From contig JAZULW010000022.1 of the NCBI GenBank assembly GCA_045603285.1, forward strand, positions 1 to 23,260: 23,260 nucleotides of DNA. Direction: 5' to 3'. The translations under genes and the position numbers were made by a program. A model generated the notes under the pieces. It saw nothing but the letters and a program-made list of their open reading frames with translations, was not told the DNA's origin and did no database searches. The number at the start of each line of letters is the position of its first letter. Position 1 is the stretch's first letter. Origin of the DNA: RGIG3009 sp045603285 (GTDB lineage Bacteria; Bacillota; Clostridia; Oscillospirales; Acutalibacteraceae). Shown here in pieces: positions 15,606 to 23,260 of this stretch.

Positions 15606-15635
15606 TTGACAACACCTCTTCATATGGTGTATTAT
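15606..15635 (+). promoter_or_regulatory. Promoter of the NAGPA protein-unknown-asnS operon
   Basis: A consensus -35 TTGACA (15606-15611), an 18-base spacer and TATTAT (15630-15635). A small inverted repeat (ACACC at 15612-15616, GGTGT at 15626-15630) lies between the boxes and might be an operator, but it is only 5 bp. Transcription would begin near 15642, which rules out the GTG at 15647 as the start of the first gene. Confidence 0.65.
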
Positions 15636-15673
15636 AAAGTTTAGTAGTGTATTTTAAAGGATGTGTCTGTTTT

Positions 15674-16687
15674 ATGTCGGCGCATATAGCAAAAAGGGCA
15701 AAACGTACCAACCCGTTTTGGCGGTTTGTGGGGCGTTTTTTTGCGTGGCTCGGCACAACACTCGGCGTGGTCCTTTTTTTGCTTCTCGGCGCTGTGTATC
15801 TGATCTGCAAGGGTCCTTCTCCCACCGCGCGAAATGTGTTTACCATCACGATGGAGGAAACCAGCGCTCTTAAATTTGTGCCGCGCATTTTTCTATCGTC
15901 TGATGAAGTGGACGCTATTCTCAACTCCAATATCGTGTTCGAAGCCGACACCAACACCGATGTGAATATCCCTTTTGAGGACCGCAACGAAACCATTCCG
16001 AAAGACACTATTGAAGTGATTGACATTGCCGGCTCTAACTATGCAGGCAAATTGATGATCGTTCACGATCCGTCGCGCATCTCTTTGGCCACTCTTCCTT
16101 CTTTCAGTAGCGGCCGCTACGGCTACACGCTTGTTCGTTTTGCACAAGAACACAATGCCGTAGCCGCCATCAACAGCGGTGGGTTTGAAGACGAAAACGG
16201 CTCAGGAACGGGCGGAATGCCTATCGGTATCGTTATAAAAGACGGTCAGTTGGTATTTGGTTCTCCCCAAACAAGCGGCTCTATCATCGGATTTGATACC
16301 AACAATCACCTCGTTGTCGGCAAAATGACGGCGGCAGAGTGTCTGCAAAGAAATGTCCGCGATGCTGTCAGTTTCGGTCCTGCCCTTATTGTAAACGGCG
16401 AACCGATGGAAATCGTCGGTTCGGGCGGCGGCATCAACCCCCGTACGGTAATGGGGCAACGTGCCGACGGCGCCGTTTTGTTATTGGTAATCGACGGCAG
16501 ACAAGCACACAGTTTGGGTGCCAATTATCGCGACTGTATTGAGGTAATGTTAAAATACGGTGCCGTCAATGCCGCCAATCTGGACGGCGGTTCTTCTACA
16601 GCTATGTACTATAACGGCGAAATCATCAACAGTTGTTCCGCATTAACCGGCCCTCGTTTAAGTCCGTCGGCTTTTATTGTGAAATGA
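15674..16687 (+). CDS. Membrane-anchored phosphodiester glycosidase (NAGPA domain) family protein
   Basis: This 337-residue protein has a basic N terminus (KRAKRTNPFWRFVGRFF), one membrane helix at about 22-45, and a large extracytoplasmic part. From about 120 to the end it matches the NAGPA/exopolysaccharide-biosynthesis family (formerly DUF2233): AAINSGGFEDENG (near 165), the GMPIGIVIKDGQ strand, VSFGPALIVNG, INPRTVMGQ (near 252), LLVIDGRQ, and NLDGGSSTAMYYNG (near 300). Family members include the human enzyme that uncovers mannose-6-phosphate; bacterial members are presumed to cleave phosphodiester-linked sugars in surface polymers such as teichoic acids. ATG 15674 is chosen; AAAGGA is 12 bases upstream, slightly far. 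The next gene starts 13 bases downstream. The family is clear; the substrate is unknown. Confidence 0.88.
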   Translation: MSAHIAKRAKRTNPFWRFVGRFFAWLGTTLGVVLFLLLGAVYLICKGPSPTARNVFTITMEETSALKFVPRIFLSSDEVDAILNSNIVFEADTNTDVNIPFEDRNETIPKDTIEVIDIAGSNYAGKLMIVHDPSRISLATLPSFSSGRYGYTLVRFAQEHNAVAAINSGGFEDENGSGTGGMPIGIVIKDGQLVFGSPQTSGSIIGFDTNNHLVVGKMTAAECLQRNVRDAVSFGPALIVNGEPMEIVGSGGGINPRTVMGQRADGAVLLLVIDGRQAHSLGANYRDCIEVMLKYGAVNAANLDGGSSTAMYYNGEIINSCSALTGPRLSPSAFIVK

Positions 16688-16700
16688 GAGGTGGCACACT

Positions 16701-17921
16701 ATGAACTTGCAAAAAGAACGCCCTCCTCTCTCAACCCACGGTATTCTTATTGAGGATGCCTTTGTGGAAATGCCTCATAGCAAACCACCCAAGCGCAAAA
16801 ATGTCTTCAAACGAAACCGTTTTCGCCCATTTCTTGCGGTGTATGCCATTTTGTTATTTGTTCTTTCTGGCGGCGCCTTATTCGCATTTAACACCACCCT
16901 TGCCGATTACGAAGCCGCCACACCCAATGCCGCATTGAGGCAATACGAAGAATGGCTTCGTAACAAGGATTATCTTTCCATTTTCCAATCGGCACAATTT
17001 ACCGAAACACCGCTAAATGACAAAGACAGTTATTTGCAGTATTTCGCCCGTGTGTATAATGGAACCCCAACTGCGATCACGTTTCGTGAGCGCGCTGTCA
17101 AAACGGAGGGCCAAAAACAATTTTCCGTGTATTTTGATAATACCCGTGTAGACATCCTTGATCTTGTTCCGTTAAAGGAACAAAACGGATGGCGAGTGGT
17201 ACCACAACTTGTCTACCAAAATGATTATCTCGTTTATGCTGCCGCAGAAACACGGGTGACGGTTAACGGCCAAGATTTTTCCCTTCTGGGCATTACCCCT
17301 ACGCCGGTGCAAGAAACGGTGTTTTGCGGTCTGAAAGATACCTCGTTGTACCCCACAGTAAATTGCTACACGCTCTCTGGTTTACTCAATCCGCCCATCA
17401 TTGAAGGACTTACCCTTAGCGGTGAAACCTGTACCGTGACACACGATGCGGCAAATCCGCAACAAATTTACGTGCTGGTCGCTTGTTCGGAAGAGACACG
17501 GATACAGCAAGAGGAATTGGCCAAAACCGCTGCTTTTACCTACGCCAAATTTGTTACACGCGATGCATCTCTGAACGAATTGTTGCCCTTTATTTACAAA
17601 GAATCTTCCTTGTATGATACCATGCGTCGATTTGGAAACGATTGGTTTTCTTCACACGAGTCTTACAAATTCACGGATGAAGAGTTACAAAATCCCATTC
17701 GCTATACCAACCGCGACTTTACGTATGAAGTGAAATTTCAACCTTATTACATCAAAGGCGGTCGTACTCACAAAGGCGAACTCGTACATAACCGACTGAC
17801 CTTTTTGAAATTCGGTGACGACTGGAAACTGATTTCGCTGACACCTGTCGCGGATAATAGCGACTCCACCACCGCTTCAACCAATGCCAACAACGCCACA
17901 ACAACCGCAACCACTACCTAA
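16701..17921 (+). CDS. Single-pass membrane protein of unknown function with duplicated extracytoplasmic region
   Basis: I do not recognise this 406-residue protein. It has a 43-residue cytoplasmic head with a basic cluster (KPPKRKNVFKRNRFR), one membrane helix at about 44-63, and a large extracytoplasmic part. The part after the helix (about 75-175) and the part at about 285-390 each begin with a helix rich in Tyr/Leu/Lys (QYEEWLRNKDYLSIF; YAKFVTRDASLNELL) and end in strands with a Trp-containing tail (NGWRVVPQ; DDWKLISLTP). This resembles two NTF2-like modules flanking a beta-rich linker with a VNGQDFSLLGITP motif; that is inference. The C terminus is a Thr/Asn/Ala low-complexity tail (about 387-406). 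ATG 16701 follows GAGGTG by 7 bases. It sits between the NAGPA protein and asnS in one operon and may work with the former at the cell surface. Confidence 0.82.
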   Translation: MNLQKERPPLSTHGILIEDAFVEMPHSKPPKRKNVFKRNRFRPFLAVYAILLFVLSGGALFAFNTTLADYEAATPNAALRQYEEWLRNKDYLSIFQSAQFTETPLNDKDSYLQYFARVYNGTPTAITFRERAVKTEGQKQFSVYFDNTRVDILDLVPLKEQNGWRVVPQLVYQNDYLVYAAAETRVTVNGQDFSLLGITPTPVQETVFCGLKDTSLYPTVNCYTLSGLLNPPIIEGLTLSGETCTVTHDAANPQQIYVLVACSEETRIQQEELAKTAAFTYAKFVTRDASLNELLPFIYKESSLYDTMRRFGNDWFSSHESYKFTDEELQNPIRYTNRDFTYEVKFQPYYIKGGRTHKGELVHNRLTFLKFGDDWKLISLTPVADNSDSTTASTNANNATTTATTT

Positions 17922-17933
17922 CGGAGGTTATTT

Positions 17934-19328
17934 ATGAAACGAAACGAAATTGCTGCCATCTATGCCGATGCCGCCACACTCACCGAGCAAACATTGACTG
18001 TGTGCGGTTGGGTCCGTACGATGCGCCAATCCAAATCACTCGCTTTTATTGAACTTAACGATGGTAGCTGCCACCGCAACTTGCAAATCATCGTTGAAGA
18101 ATCGAAAGTGACCAACTTTGACGAAATCTGCCATCAAAACGTCGGTGCCGCTTTGTGCATCGAGGGCAACTTGATTCTTACCCCCGAGGCGAAACAACCC
18201 TGCGAGTTGCATGCCACATCCGTATACGTGGAAGGCTCTTCCACCGCCGATTATCCGTTGCAAAAGAGACGTCACTCGATGGAATTTTTGCGCACCATTG
18301 CGCACTTGCGCCCCCGCACAAACACGTTTAGCGCGGTATTCCGCGTGCGTTCGGTTGCAGCCTATGCCATTCATCGTTTCTTCCAAGAACGCGGCTTTGT
18401 CTATGCACACACCCCCCTTATCACTTCCAGCGACTGTGAAGGTGCGGGTGAAATGTTCCACGTTACCTCGTTGGATTTGAATGACCTTCCCAAAACCGAG
18501 GACGGTGCGGTAGACTATTCGCAAGACTTTTTCGGCAAACACACCTCGCTGACGGTATCGGGACAGTTGGCAGGCGAATGTATGGCCATGGCATTTGGCA
18601 AAATTTATACCTTCGGCCCCACCTTCCGAGCGGAACGTTCTTACACGGCACGTCACGCGGCAGAATTTTGGATGATCGAACCAGAATTTGCGTTTGCCGA
18701 TCTTCAAGATAATATGGATCTTGCGCAAGATATGATCGTATACGTTGTGTCGTATTTGTTGGAGCATTGTCCCGATGAGATGCAATTCTTTAACAATTTC
18801 TTTGATAAAAACCTGCTTGAACGCTTAAACGCGTTGGTCAATGCCGATTTCAAACACATCACCTATACTGAAGCCATTGAGATTTTGGAACAACACAAAG
18901 ACAAGTTTGAGTATCCGGTGTTTTGGGGATGCGACCTTCAAACCGAGCACGAACGTTATCTTACGGAAGAAGTATTCAAAATGCCCGTGTTTGTAACCGA
19001 CTACCCCAAGGAGATCAAAGCGTTCTATATGCGTTTAAACGACGATGGTAAAACCGTTGCCGCCATGGACCTCTTGGTTCCCGGTGTCGGTGAGATCATC
19101 GGCGGTAGCCAACGTGAGGAACGTTTGGAACTCTTGGAAGAGCGTATGGCCGAACTCGACCTAAACAAAGACGACTACTGGTGGTATTTGGATCTTCGCC
19201 GTTACGGCGGTGCCACCCACTCCGGTTTCGGATTGGGGTTTGAACGTCTTATTTTGTACGTTACCGGCATGGCCAACATCCGTGACGTTCTCCCCTTCCC
19301 GCGCACCACGGGTTCTGCCGATTTCTAA
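17934..19328 (+). CDS. asnS: Asparaginyl-tRNA synthetase
   Basis: This 464-residue class II synthetase charges tRNA-Asn. The N-terminal OB-fold anticodon-binding domain (about 18-105) contains VCGWVRTMRQSKSLAFIELN. The catalytic core shows motif 2 around residue 240 (RHAAEFWMIEPEFAF), the AsnRS-type GGSQREERLELL (from 390), and motif 3 GFGLGFERLILYVTG (near 433) followed by NIRDVLPFPRT. The WMIEPE and GGSQRE segments favour AsnRS over AspRS. ATG 17934 follows GGAGG by about 7 bases, 12 bases after the preceding gene. It is the last gene of its operon and shares the upstream promoter; no T-box leader is visible. Confidence 0.96.
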   Translation: MKRNEIAAIYADAATLTEQTLTVCGWVRTMRQSKSLAFIELNDGSCHRNLQIIVEESKVTNFDEICHQNVGAALCIEGNLILTPEAKQPCELHATSVYVEGSSTADYPLQKRRHSMEFLRTIAHLRPRTNTFSAVFRVRSVAAYAIHRFFQERGFVYAHTPLITSSDCEGAGEMFHVTSLDLNDLPKTEDGAVDYSQDFFGKHTSLTVSGQLAGECMAMAFGKIYTFGPTFRAERSYTARHAAEFWMIEPEFAFADLQDNMDLAQDMIVYVVSYLLEHCPDEMQFFNNFFDKNLLERLNALVNADFKHITYTEAIEILEQHKDKFEYPVFWGCDLQTEHERYLTEEVFKMPVFVTDYPKEIKAFYMRLNDDGKTVAAMDLLVPGVGEIIGGSQREERLELLEERMAELDLNKDDYWWYLDLRRYGGATHSGFGLGFERLILYVTGMANIRDVLPFPRTTGSADF

Positions 19329-19343
19329 TTTTTTGTATTTTTG

Positions 19344-19379
19344 CACCCCCGTTATTGTATTTAACGGGGGTGTTTTTGT
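19344..19379 (+). terminator. Rho-independent terminator after asnS
   Basis: An 11-bp perfect stem (19344-19354 CACCCCCGTTA with 19362-19372) has a 7-base loop and is followed by TTTTTGTA. It begins 15 bases after the asnS stop. Confidence 0.9.
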
Positions 19380-19427
19380 ATATGTTTCCGTTTTTATGAT
19401 ATTTTTTGCAAGATTTGTAAATTTAAC

Positions 19428-19456
19428 TTGCAAAAAGCAGAACCTTGTATTACAAT
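19428..19456 (+). promoter_or_regulatory. Promoter of the aminotransferase gene
   Basis: TTGCAA (19428-19433), a 17-base spacer and TACAAT (19451-19456). The -35 matches 4 of 6 and the -10 matches 5 of 6 sigma-A positions. It lies between the asnS terminator and the gene; transcription would begin near 19462. Confidence 0.6.
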
Positions 19457-19469
19457 AATGAGGATCAAT

Positions 19470-19478
19470 GGAGAGGAG
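19470..19478 (+). promoter_or_regulatory. Ribosome binding site deciding a TTG start
   Basis: GGAGAGGAG ends 9 bases before TTG 19488. The competing ATG at 19458 lies upstream of this site, has no Shine-Dalgarno sequence, and falls next to the predicted -10 box, so it would probably not be transcribed. Confidence 0.65.
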
Positions 19479-19487
19479 TCGTATTTC

Positions 19488-20762
19488 TTGCCTACTTTAC
19501 AAGAATTAACCAAAGAAGAACTGCAACAATTCGTGCAACAATGCGAAGCCGAATACAATGCCTACAAGGCAAAAAATTTGCAACTGGATATGTCTCGCGG
19601 AAAACCGGGTCCCGATCAATTGGACCTTACTTCCGCTTTGTTGGATACACCTATCGGTGCCGATTATTATGCCGAAAATGGTTTTGACACGCGCAATTAC
19701 GGCCTTCTGGACGGTATTCCCGAGGCGCAAAAACTCTTTGCCGATTTGCTGGGGGTTCTTCCCGACAATATTTTGGTTGGCGGAAATTCCAGTTTAAATT
19801 TGATGTACGACTACATTTCTCAAGCCTACACCCATGGCATCGGCGGTAATGCGCCCTGGTGCAAGCAAGAAGAAGTGAAATTTTTATGTCCCGTTCCCGG
19901 TTATGACCGCCATTTTGCGATTACCGAGCGTTTTGGCATTACTATGATTCCCGTTTCTATGACCGAGAATGGTCCGGATATGGATGCGGTAGAATCACTG
20001 ATAGCCGACCCTACTGTGAAGGGTATGTGGTGTGTTCCTATGTATTCCAACCCTGACGGCATCACCTATTCTGATGAAACGGTGCGCCGTTTGGCGAAAA
20101 TGCACCCTGCCGCTGCCGATTTTCGCATTATGTGGGACAACGCATATTTTATCCATCATCTTTCCGATACACCCGACTCCTTGTTGAATTTGTATGACGA
20201 AGCAAAAAAACATCAAAATGAAGATATGGTCATTACGTTTGCTTCCACCTCAAAAATCACCTTCCCCGGCGCCGGTGTTGCCGTCTTGGCTGCCAGCCCT
20301 GCTAACCTCACCGAGATCAAAAATCGCTTGACCATTCAAACCATTGGTTACGACAAGGTGAATATGTTGCGTCACATTCGCTTCTTCAAAAATGCGGATG
20401 CGGTATACGAACATATGAAATTACACGCGGCCGTTTTGGGGCCAAAATTCCAACTGGTTCTCAATACATTGGAGAAACGTTTGGGTGCGCTTGGCATTGC
20501 CGCGTGGCACAAACCAAACGGCGGCTATTTCGTGAGTGTCAATTTGCTTGAAAGCTGTGCCACCGAAACCGTTCGTCTTCTGAAAGAGGCCGGTGTCGTG
20601 ATTACTCCTGCCGGTGCCACCTACCCCTATCGTCATGACCCTCACGATTCCAATTTGCGGCTTGCGCCTTCTTATCCGCCGCTTGACGAATTGCGACTTG
20701 CCATTGATCTATTTTGCGTTTGCGCACAACTTGCTTGTGCCAAAAAATTGCTTGCACAATAA
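19488..20762 (+). CDS. Class I/II aminotransferase (aspartate aminotransferase-like, MocR-type domain group)
   Basis: This 424-residue PLP-dependent fold-type I aminotransferase shows LDMSRGKPGPDQLDL near the N terminus, the cofactor region GGNSSLNLMYDYI, NPDGITYSDETVRRLAKM, MWDNAYFIHHL, and the PLP lysine K256 in FASTSKITFPGAG. The C-terminal small domain contains NGGYFVSVNLLES and TPAGATYPYRHDPHDSNLR with the carboxylate-binding Arg. This set fits the subgroup annotated as aspartate or alanine-glyoxylate aminotransferase with a MocR-type domain; the true amino-acid substrate is uncertain. TTG 19488 is chosen from the ribosome binding site, the promoter position and the usual family start (short tail then LTKEEL). 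It is monocistronic, with its own promoter and terminator. Confidence 0.9.
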   Translation: MPTLQELTKEELQQFVQQCEAEYNAYKAKNLQLDMSRGKPGPDQLDLTSALLDTPIGADYYAENGFDTRNYGLLDGIPEAQKLFADLLGVLPDNILVGGNSSLNLMYDYISQAYTHGIGGNAPWCKQEEVKFLCPVPGYDRHFAITERFGITMIPVSMTENGPDMDAVESLIADPTVKGMWCVPMYSNPDGITYSDETVRRLAKMHPAAADFRIMWDNAYFIHHLSDTPDSLLNLYDEAKKHQNEDMVITFASTSKITFPGAGVAVLAASPANLTEIKNRLTIQTIGYDKVNMLRHIRFFKNADAVYEHMKLHAAVLGPKFQLVLNTLEKRLGALGIAAWHKPNGGYFVSVNLLESCATETVRLLKEAGVVITPAGATYPYRHDPHDSNLRLAPSYPPLDELRLAIDLFCVCAQLACAKKLLAQ

Positions 20763-20768
20763 ACCTGT

Positions 20769-20810
20769 ACAAATCGCCGCAACATTTGCGGCGATTTGTT
20801 TTATTTTTGC
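20769..20810 (+). terminator. Rho-independent terminator after the aminotransferase gene
   Basis: A 12-bp perfect stem (20769-20780 ACAAATCGCCGC with 20788-20799) has a 7-base loop and is followed by TTTATTTTTG. It starts 7 bases after the stop. Confidence 0.9.
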
Positions 20811-20821
20811 CCCCTCTGCCA

Positions 20822-20850
20822 TTGACTTTTCGAACATTTTCCACTATAAT
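20822..20850 (+). promoter_or_regulatory. Promoter of secDF
   Basis: TTGACT (20822-20827), a 17-base spacer and TATAAT (20845-20850): 11 of 12 matches to the sigma-A consensus, the best promoter in the window. A second TATAAT at 20854-20859 follows and may shift the start site. The leader is about 45 bases. Confidence 0.78.
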
Positions 20851-20905
20851 ACCTATAATTGGTGTCATTTTTGAACATCAAATGTAAACAATGGAGGACA
20901 GACCG

Positions 20906-22303
20906 ATGAAGCGAACACCCAAAATCACCTTTTTCATCGTGGCTCTGCTCATTCTTGCGTTGGCGTACACCTCGTTTTTCGGTGTATACACCAACTATGG
21001 TGACCGAGTAGACACGATATTCCGCGGCGCAAAAGACATTCGTACGGGTATTGACATCAGCGGCGGCATTGAGGTTACGTTTGCTCCCGAAGACAAAACG
21101 ATCAACCCCACCGATGCACAGGTCGATGCAATGAAGGACGTTATTGTCCGCCGAATGATCGCCAACGGCATCACCGACTACGAAGCCTATACCGATACCG
21201 ATAACGGTCAGGTTGTTATTCGTTTCCCTTGGAAAAAAGGCGAAACGAAATTTGATGCAGCTTCCGCCATTGAAGAGCTTGGCAAAACTGCATTGTTGGA
21301 GTTTTATATTGATACAGCCGAAAGCTCCGGTCTTCCCACCAAAAAACCCGAAAAGAAAGATTTGGTTTTGAATGGTAACGCGGTGGAATCGGCGCAAGCT
21401 GTCTTTGACGAAAACGGAAATCCTTTGGTTTCCCTCAAGCTGAAAGACAACGGCAAAACCGCCTTCTCCGATGCCACCAAAAAGCAATATGCTGCTAAAG
21501 GCACCATTTCCATTTGGTTAGATGACGAATGCATTTCCAACCCCAATGTTAACGCGCATATTGACAACGGCGAAGCCGTTATCGAGGGTAATTTTACCTA
21601 TGAAGAGACGGTAGCTCTTTCCAATCTCATCAACTCCGGTGCGTTGCCGTTTAGCATTACCGCCAAAAATACCAATACGGTAACGGCCACATTGGGCGAG
21701 CGTTCGCTCCAAATTATGGTTCTGGCCGGCATTATTGCCTTTGTTATTGTCGCTATCTTTATGCTGGTGTACTATCGTTTACCTGGCTTTGTTGCCGTTC
21801 TTTCTTTGCTCGGCCAAGTTGCCGGCTCCATCGCGGTCGTTTCCGGTCTTTTCCCCTTCTTTAACAGTTTCACGTTGACCTTACCCGGTATTGCCGGTAT
21901 TATTCTTTCCATCGGTATGGGCGTTGATGCAAACGTCATTACGGCAGAACGCATTAAAGAACAGATCCGTTCGGGCAAAACCATTGACACGGCCATTCAT
22001 AACGGCTGTAAAGAATCGTTCTCTGCTATCTTTGACGGCAACATCACCGTTATCATCGTTTCCATTGTCTTGATGGGTGTGTTCGGTCCTGCGGACAGTT
22101 TCTTTGCTAAGATTCTGAAATGGATTCTCTTCATGTTCCCCGTTTCTACCAGCGGTGCCGTTTATTCGTTTGGCTTTACGCTGCTGGCCGGTATCATCTT
22201 CAACTTCATTATGGGTGTTACCTTCTCCCGCTTGATGCTGAAATCTCTTTCCCGCTTTAAATTCTTACGCAAGCCTTGGTTGTTGGGAGGTGACCGCAAA
22301 TGA
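20906..22303 (+). CDS. secD: Protein translocase subunit SecD
   Basis: This 465-residue membrane protein works with SecF to drive late steps of Sec-dependent export using the proton gradient. One N-terminal membrane helix (about 7-26) is followed by the large extracytoplasmic P1 region, opening with the conserved GIDISGGIEVTF. Five more helices run from about 268 onward. The conserved TM4 region reads LPGIAGIILSIGMGVDANV with D341, then ERIKEQIRSGKTIDTAI and FDGNITVIIVSIVLMGVFG. ATG 20906 is chosen because GGAGG (20893-20897) lies 8 bases upstream; the ATG at 20891 overlaps that site. Its stop overlaps the secF start by 4 bases (ATGA). The unfused SecD/SecF arrangement is common in Clostridia. 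Confidence 0.95.
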   Translation: MKRTPKITFFIVALLILALAYTSFFGVYTNYGDRVDTIFRGAKDIRTGIDISGGIEVTFAPEDKTINPTDAQVDAMKDVIVRRMIANGITDYEAYTDTDNGQVVIRFPWKKGETKFDAASAIEELGKTALLEFYIDTAESSGLPTKKPEKKDLVLNGNAVESAQAVFDENGNPLVSLKLKDNGKTAFSDATKKQYAAKGTISIWLDDECISNPNVNAHIDNGEAVIEGNFTYEETVALSNLINSGALPFSITAKNTNTVTATLGERSLQIMVLAGIIAFVIVAIFMLVYYRLPGFVAVLSLLGQVAGSIAVVSGLFPFFNSFTLTLPGIAGIILSIGMGVDANVITAERIKEQIRSGKTIDTAIHNGCKESFSAIFDGNITVIIVSIVLMGVFGPADSFFAKILKWILFMFPVSTSGAVYSFGFTLLAGIIFNFIMGVTFSRLMLKSLSRFKFLRKPWLLGGDRK

Positions 22304-23223
22304 AAAACTTTGACTTCATTAAAAACCGCAAAATCTGTTTGATCATCTCTCTTGCCATTTTAACGGTCGGCCTTATTTTCAACCTCATTTTCGGCGTTGA
22401 ACTTGATATTGCTTTCAAAGGCGGTACGCTTTTGAAATACAGTTATGATGGCACGGTTGACGAATCTGCCGTTTCGGAATTCATTGTTTCCAAAATTCCC
22501 GGAGCTGTGGTGGATATTACGGAAGACGGCGAAAATGGTTTCAATGTTATCACCGTTTCCCTAACCGATGAATTGGATTCCAAAACACAAACCACCTTCA
22601 AAGATACCCTCAGCAAACAATTCCCTGACAGCAAAATTGCCGAATTGTCCACCAACTCGTTGCAGCCATCCAACGGTCGTGCATTCTTCATCAAATGCTT
22701 GGTCGCCATTGCGTTGGCCTCGATCTTCTTGGTGATCTACGTTGGTTTTCGTTTCCGCCGTATCGGCGGTTTCTCTGCCGGCGTTATGGCACTGCTCGCC
22801 TTGTTGCATGATATCCTCATTGCCTATTTCACCTTTGTTGTCTTCCGCATCCCGCTTAATGACAACTTTGTCGCCGTAGTGCTCACCATCCTTGGTTATT
22901 CGTTGAACGATACCATCGTTATTTATGACCGTATCCGTGAAAACCGCAGAAAGATGGATAAAAAGTCCACCATTTCTGACGTGGTTAATCTCAGTTTGCA
23001 CCAATCGTTGACCCGTAACATCATCACCAGTGTGTGCGTATTTATTGCCATTGCAACCGTTACGGTCATTGCGCTCATCACCTCGATGGAAGCCATTATT
23101 AGTTTTGCCCTCCCTATGACCGTCGGCGTGGTTGCAGGCTTCTATTCCTCTACCTATCTCTGCACGCCTATGTGGGCTTGGTGGATCGAAAAACGAGAAA
23201 GCAAACCCAAGAAAAAGAAATAA
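22300..23223 (+). CDS. secF: Protein translocase subunit SecF
   Basis: This 307-residue partner of SecD has the SecF N terminus (FDFIKNRKICLIISLAIL), the conserved VELDIAFKGGTLLKYSY segment opening its extracytoplasmic region, and a helix bundle including VVLTILGYSLNDTIVIYDR with D204, followed by IRENRRKM. The C-terminal helices end with a basic tail (KRESKPKKKK). It starts with ATG 22300 overlapping the secD stop, with GGGAGGTGA inside the secD 3' end as ribosome binding site, so both subunits are translationally coupled. Length is typical for SecF. Confidence 0.95.
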   Translation: MKNFDFIKNRKICLIISLAILTVGLIFNLIFGVELDIAFKGGTLLKYSYDGTVDESAVSEFIVSKIPGAVVDITEDGENGFNVITVSLTDELDSKTQTTFKDTLSKQFPDSKIAELSTNSLQPSNGRAFFIKCLVAIALASIFLVIYVGFRFRRIGGFSAGVMALLALLHDILIAYFTFVVFRIPLNDNFVAVVLTILGYSLNDTIVIYDRIRENRRKMDKKSTISDVVNLSLHQSLTRNIITSVCVFIAIATVTVIALITSMEAIISFALPMTVGVVAGFYSSTYLCTPMWAWWIEKRESKPKKKK

Positions 23224-23260
23224 CTCATCCAAAAAAAGGAGCGATTCTTTTTCTGATACC

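Noticed and set aside
15647..15673. GTG start that would extend the NAGPA protein by 9 residues
   Set aside because: The predicted transcript begins near 15642, leaving no room for a ribosome binding site before it.
15606..15673. Possible T-box or other riboswitch leader for the asnS operon
   Set aside because: The leader is only about 30 bases, too short for a T-box, and no T-box sequence or terminator is present before asnS either.
17885..17921. ACC/ACA/GCC-rich tandem-looking stretch as a DNA repeat
   Set aside because: It encodes the low-complexity Thr/Ala/Asn tail of the preceding protein and has no regular repeat unit.
20801..21487. 228-codon minus-strand open frame opposite the start of secD
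   Set aside because: It covers the secD promoter and 5' end in antisense and has no protein-like motif; the plus-strand gene has a full promoter, ribosome site and SecD motifs.
23224..23260. Shine-Dalgarno-like AAAGGAG at 23235-23241 after secF, suggesting another gene
   Set aside because: No ATG, GTG or TTG follows at a usable distance within the window, and the sequence ends too soon to decide.

Overview
The window looks like the chromosome of an anaerobic, fermentative, low-to-mid-GC Firmicute, most likely an uncultured gut-type Clostridia (Oscillospirales-like). This rests on an electron-bifurcating [FeFe]-hydrogenase operon, strong Shine-Dalgarno sites (AGGAGG about 7 nt before most starts), sigma-A type promoters, short U-tailed terminators, separate secD and secF genes, and MalEFG/phosphorylase gene content. 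No rRNA, tRNA, CRISPR array, insertion sequence or prophage gene is visible. Coding density is very high and no gap between genes exceeds about 160 bases. The taxonomic guess is inference.

Layout. (1) 1-3820, plus strand: the end of a [2Fe-2S] thioredoxin-like ferredoxin gene, then hydB (NuoF-like NADH/FMN subunit) and hydA (catalytic [FeFe]-hydrogenase subunit), closed by a strong hairpin. Together they should couple NADH and reduced ferredoxin to H2 production. (2) 3822-9841, minus strand: an operon read as alpha-glucan phosphorylase, sugar-binding lipoprotein, MalF-type permease, MalG-type permease. It would import maltodextrins and split them to glucose-1-phosphate. No transport ATPase gene is present. 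An intercistronic hairpin follows the binding-protein gene. (3) 9894-15582, minus strand: a tightly overlapping housekeeping cluster of cca, prfC (RF3), an ArsC/Spx-like protein, mutY, a dCMP deaminase and a short-chain dehydrogenase resembling the EF-P 5-aminopentanone reductase group. Promoters can be proposed in front of cca and prfC, and a terminator follows the dehydrogenase. (4) 15606-19379, plus strand, divergent from cca: a membrane-anchored phosphodiester glycosidase (NAGPA domain) protein, a membrane-anchored protein of unknown function, and asnS, ending in a terminator. (5) 19428-20810: a monocistronic aminotransferase gene with its own promoter, a TTG start and a terminator. (6) 20822-23223: secD-secF with a near-consensus promoter.

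Most of the window is ordinary core metabolism and information processing. I found no convincing new defence, mobile or signalling system. The points most worth a second look are: the palindromic G8/C8 tract that changes the glycine-rich loop of HydB (possible sequence error); the non-canonical H-cluster motifs of HydA; the unrecognised secreted-domain protein between the NAGPA protein and AsnRS; the ATPase-less sugar importer; and the SDR and ArsC-like proteins embedded in the RF3/MutY operon.
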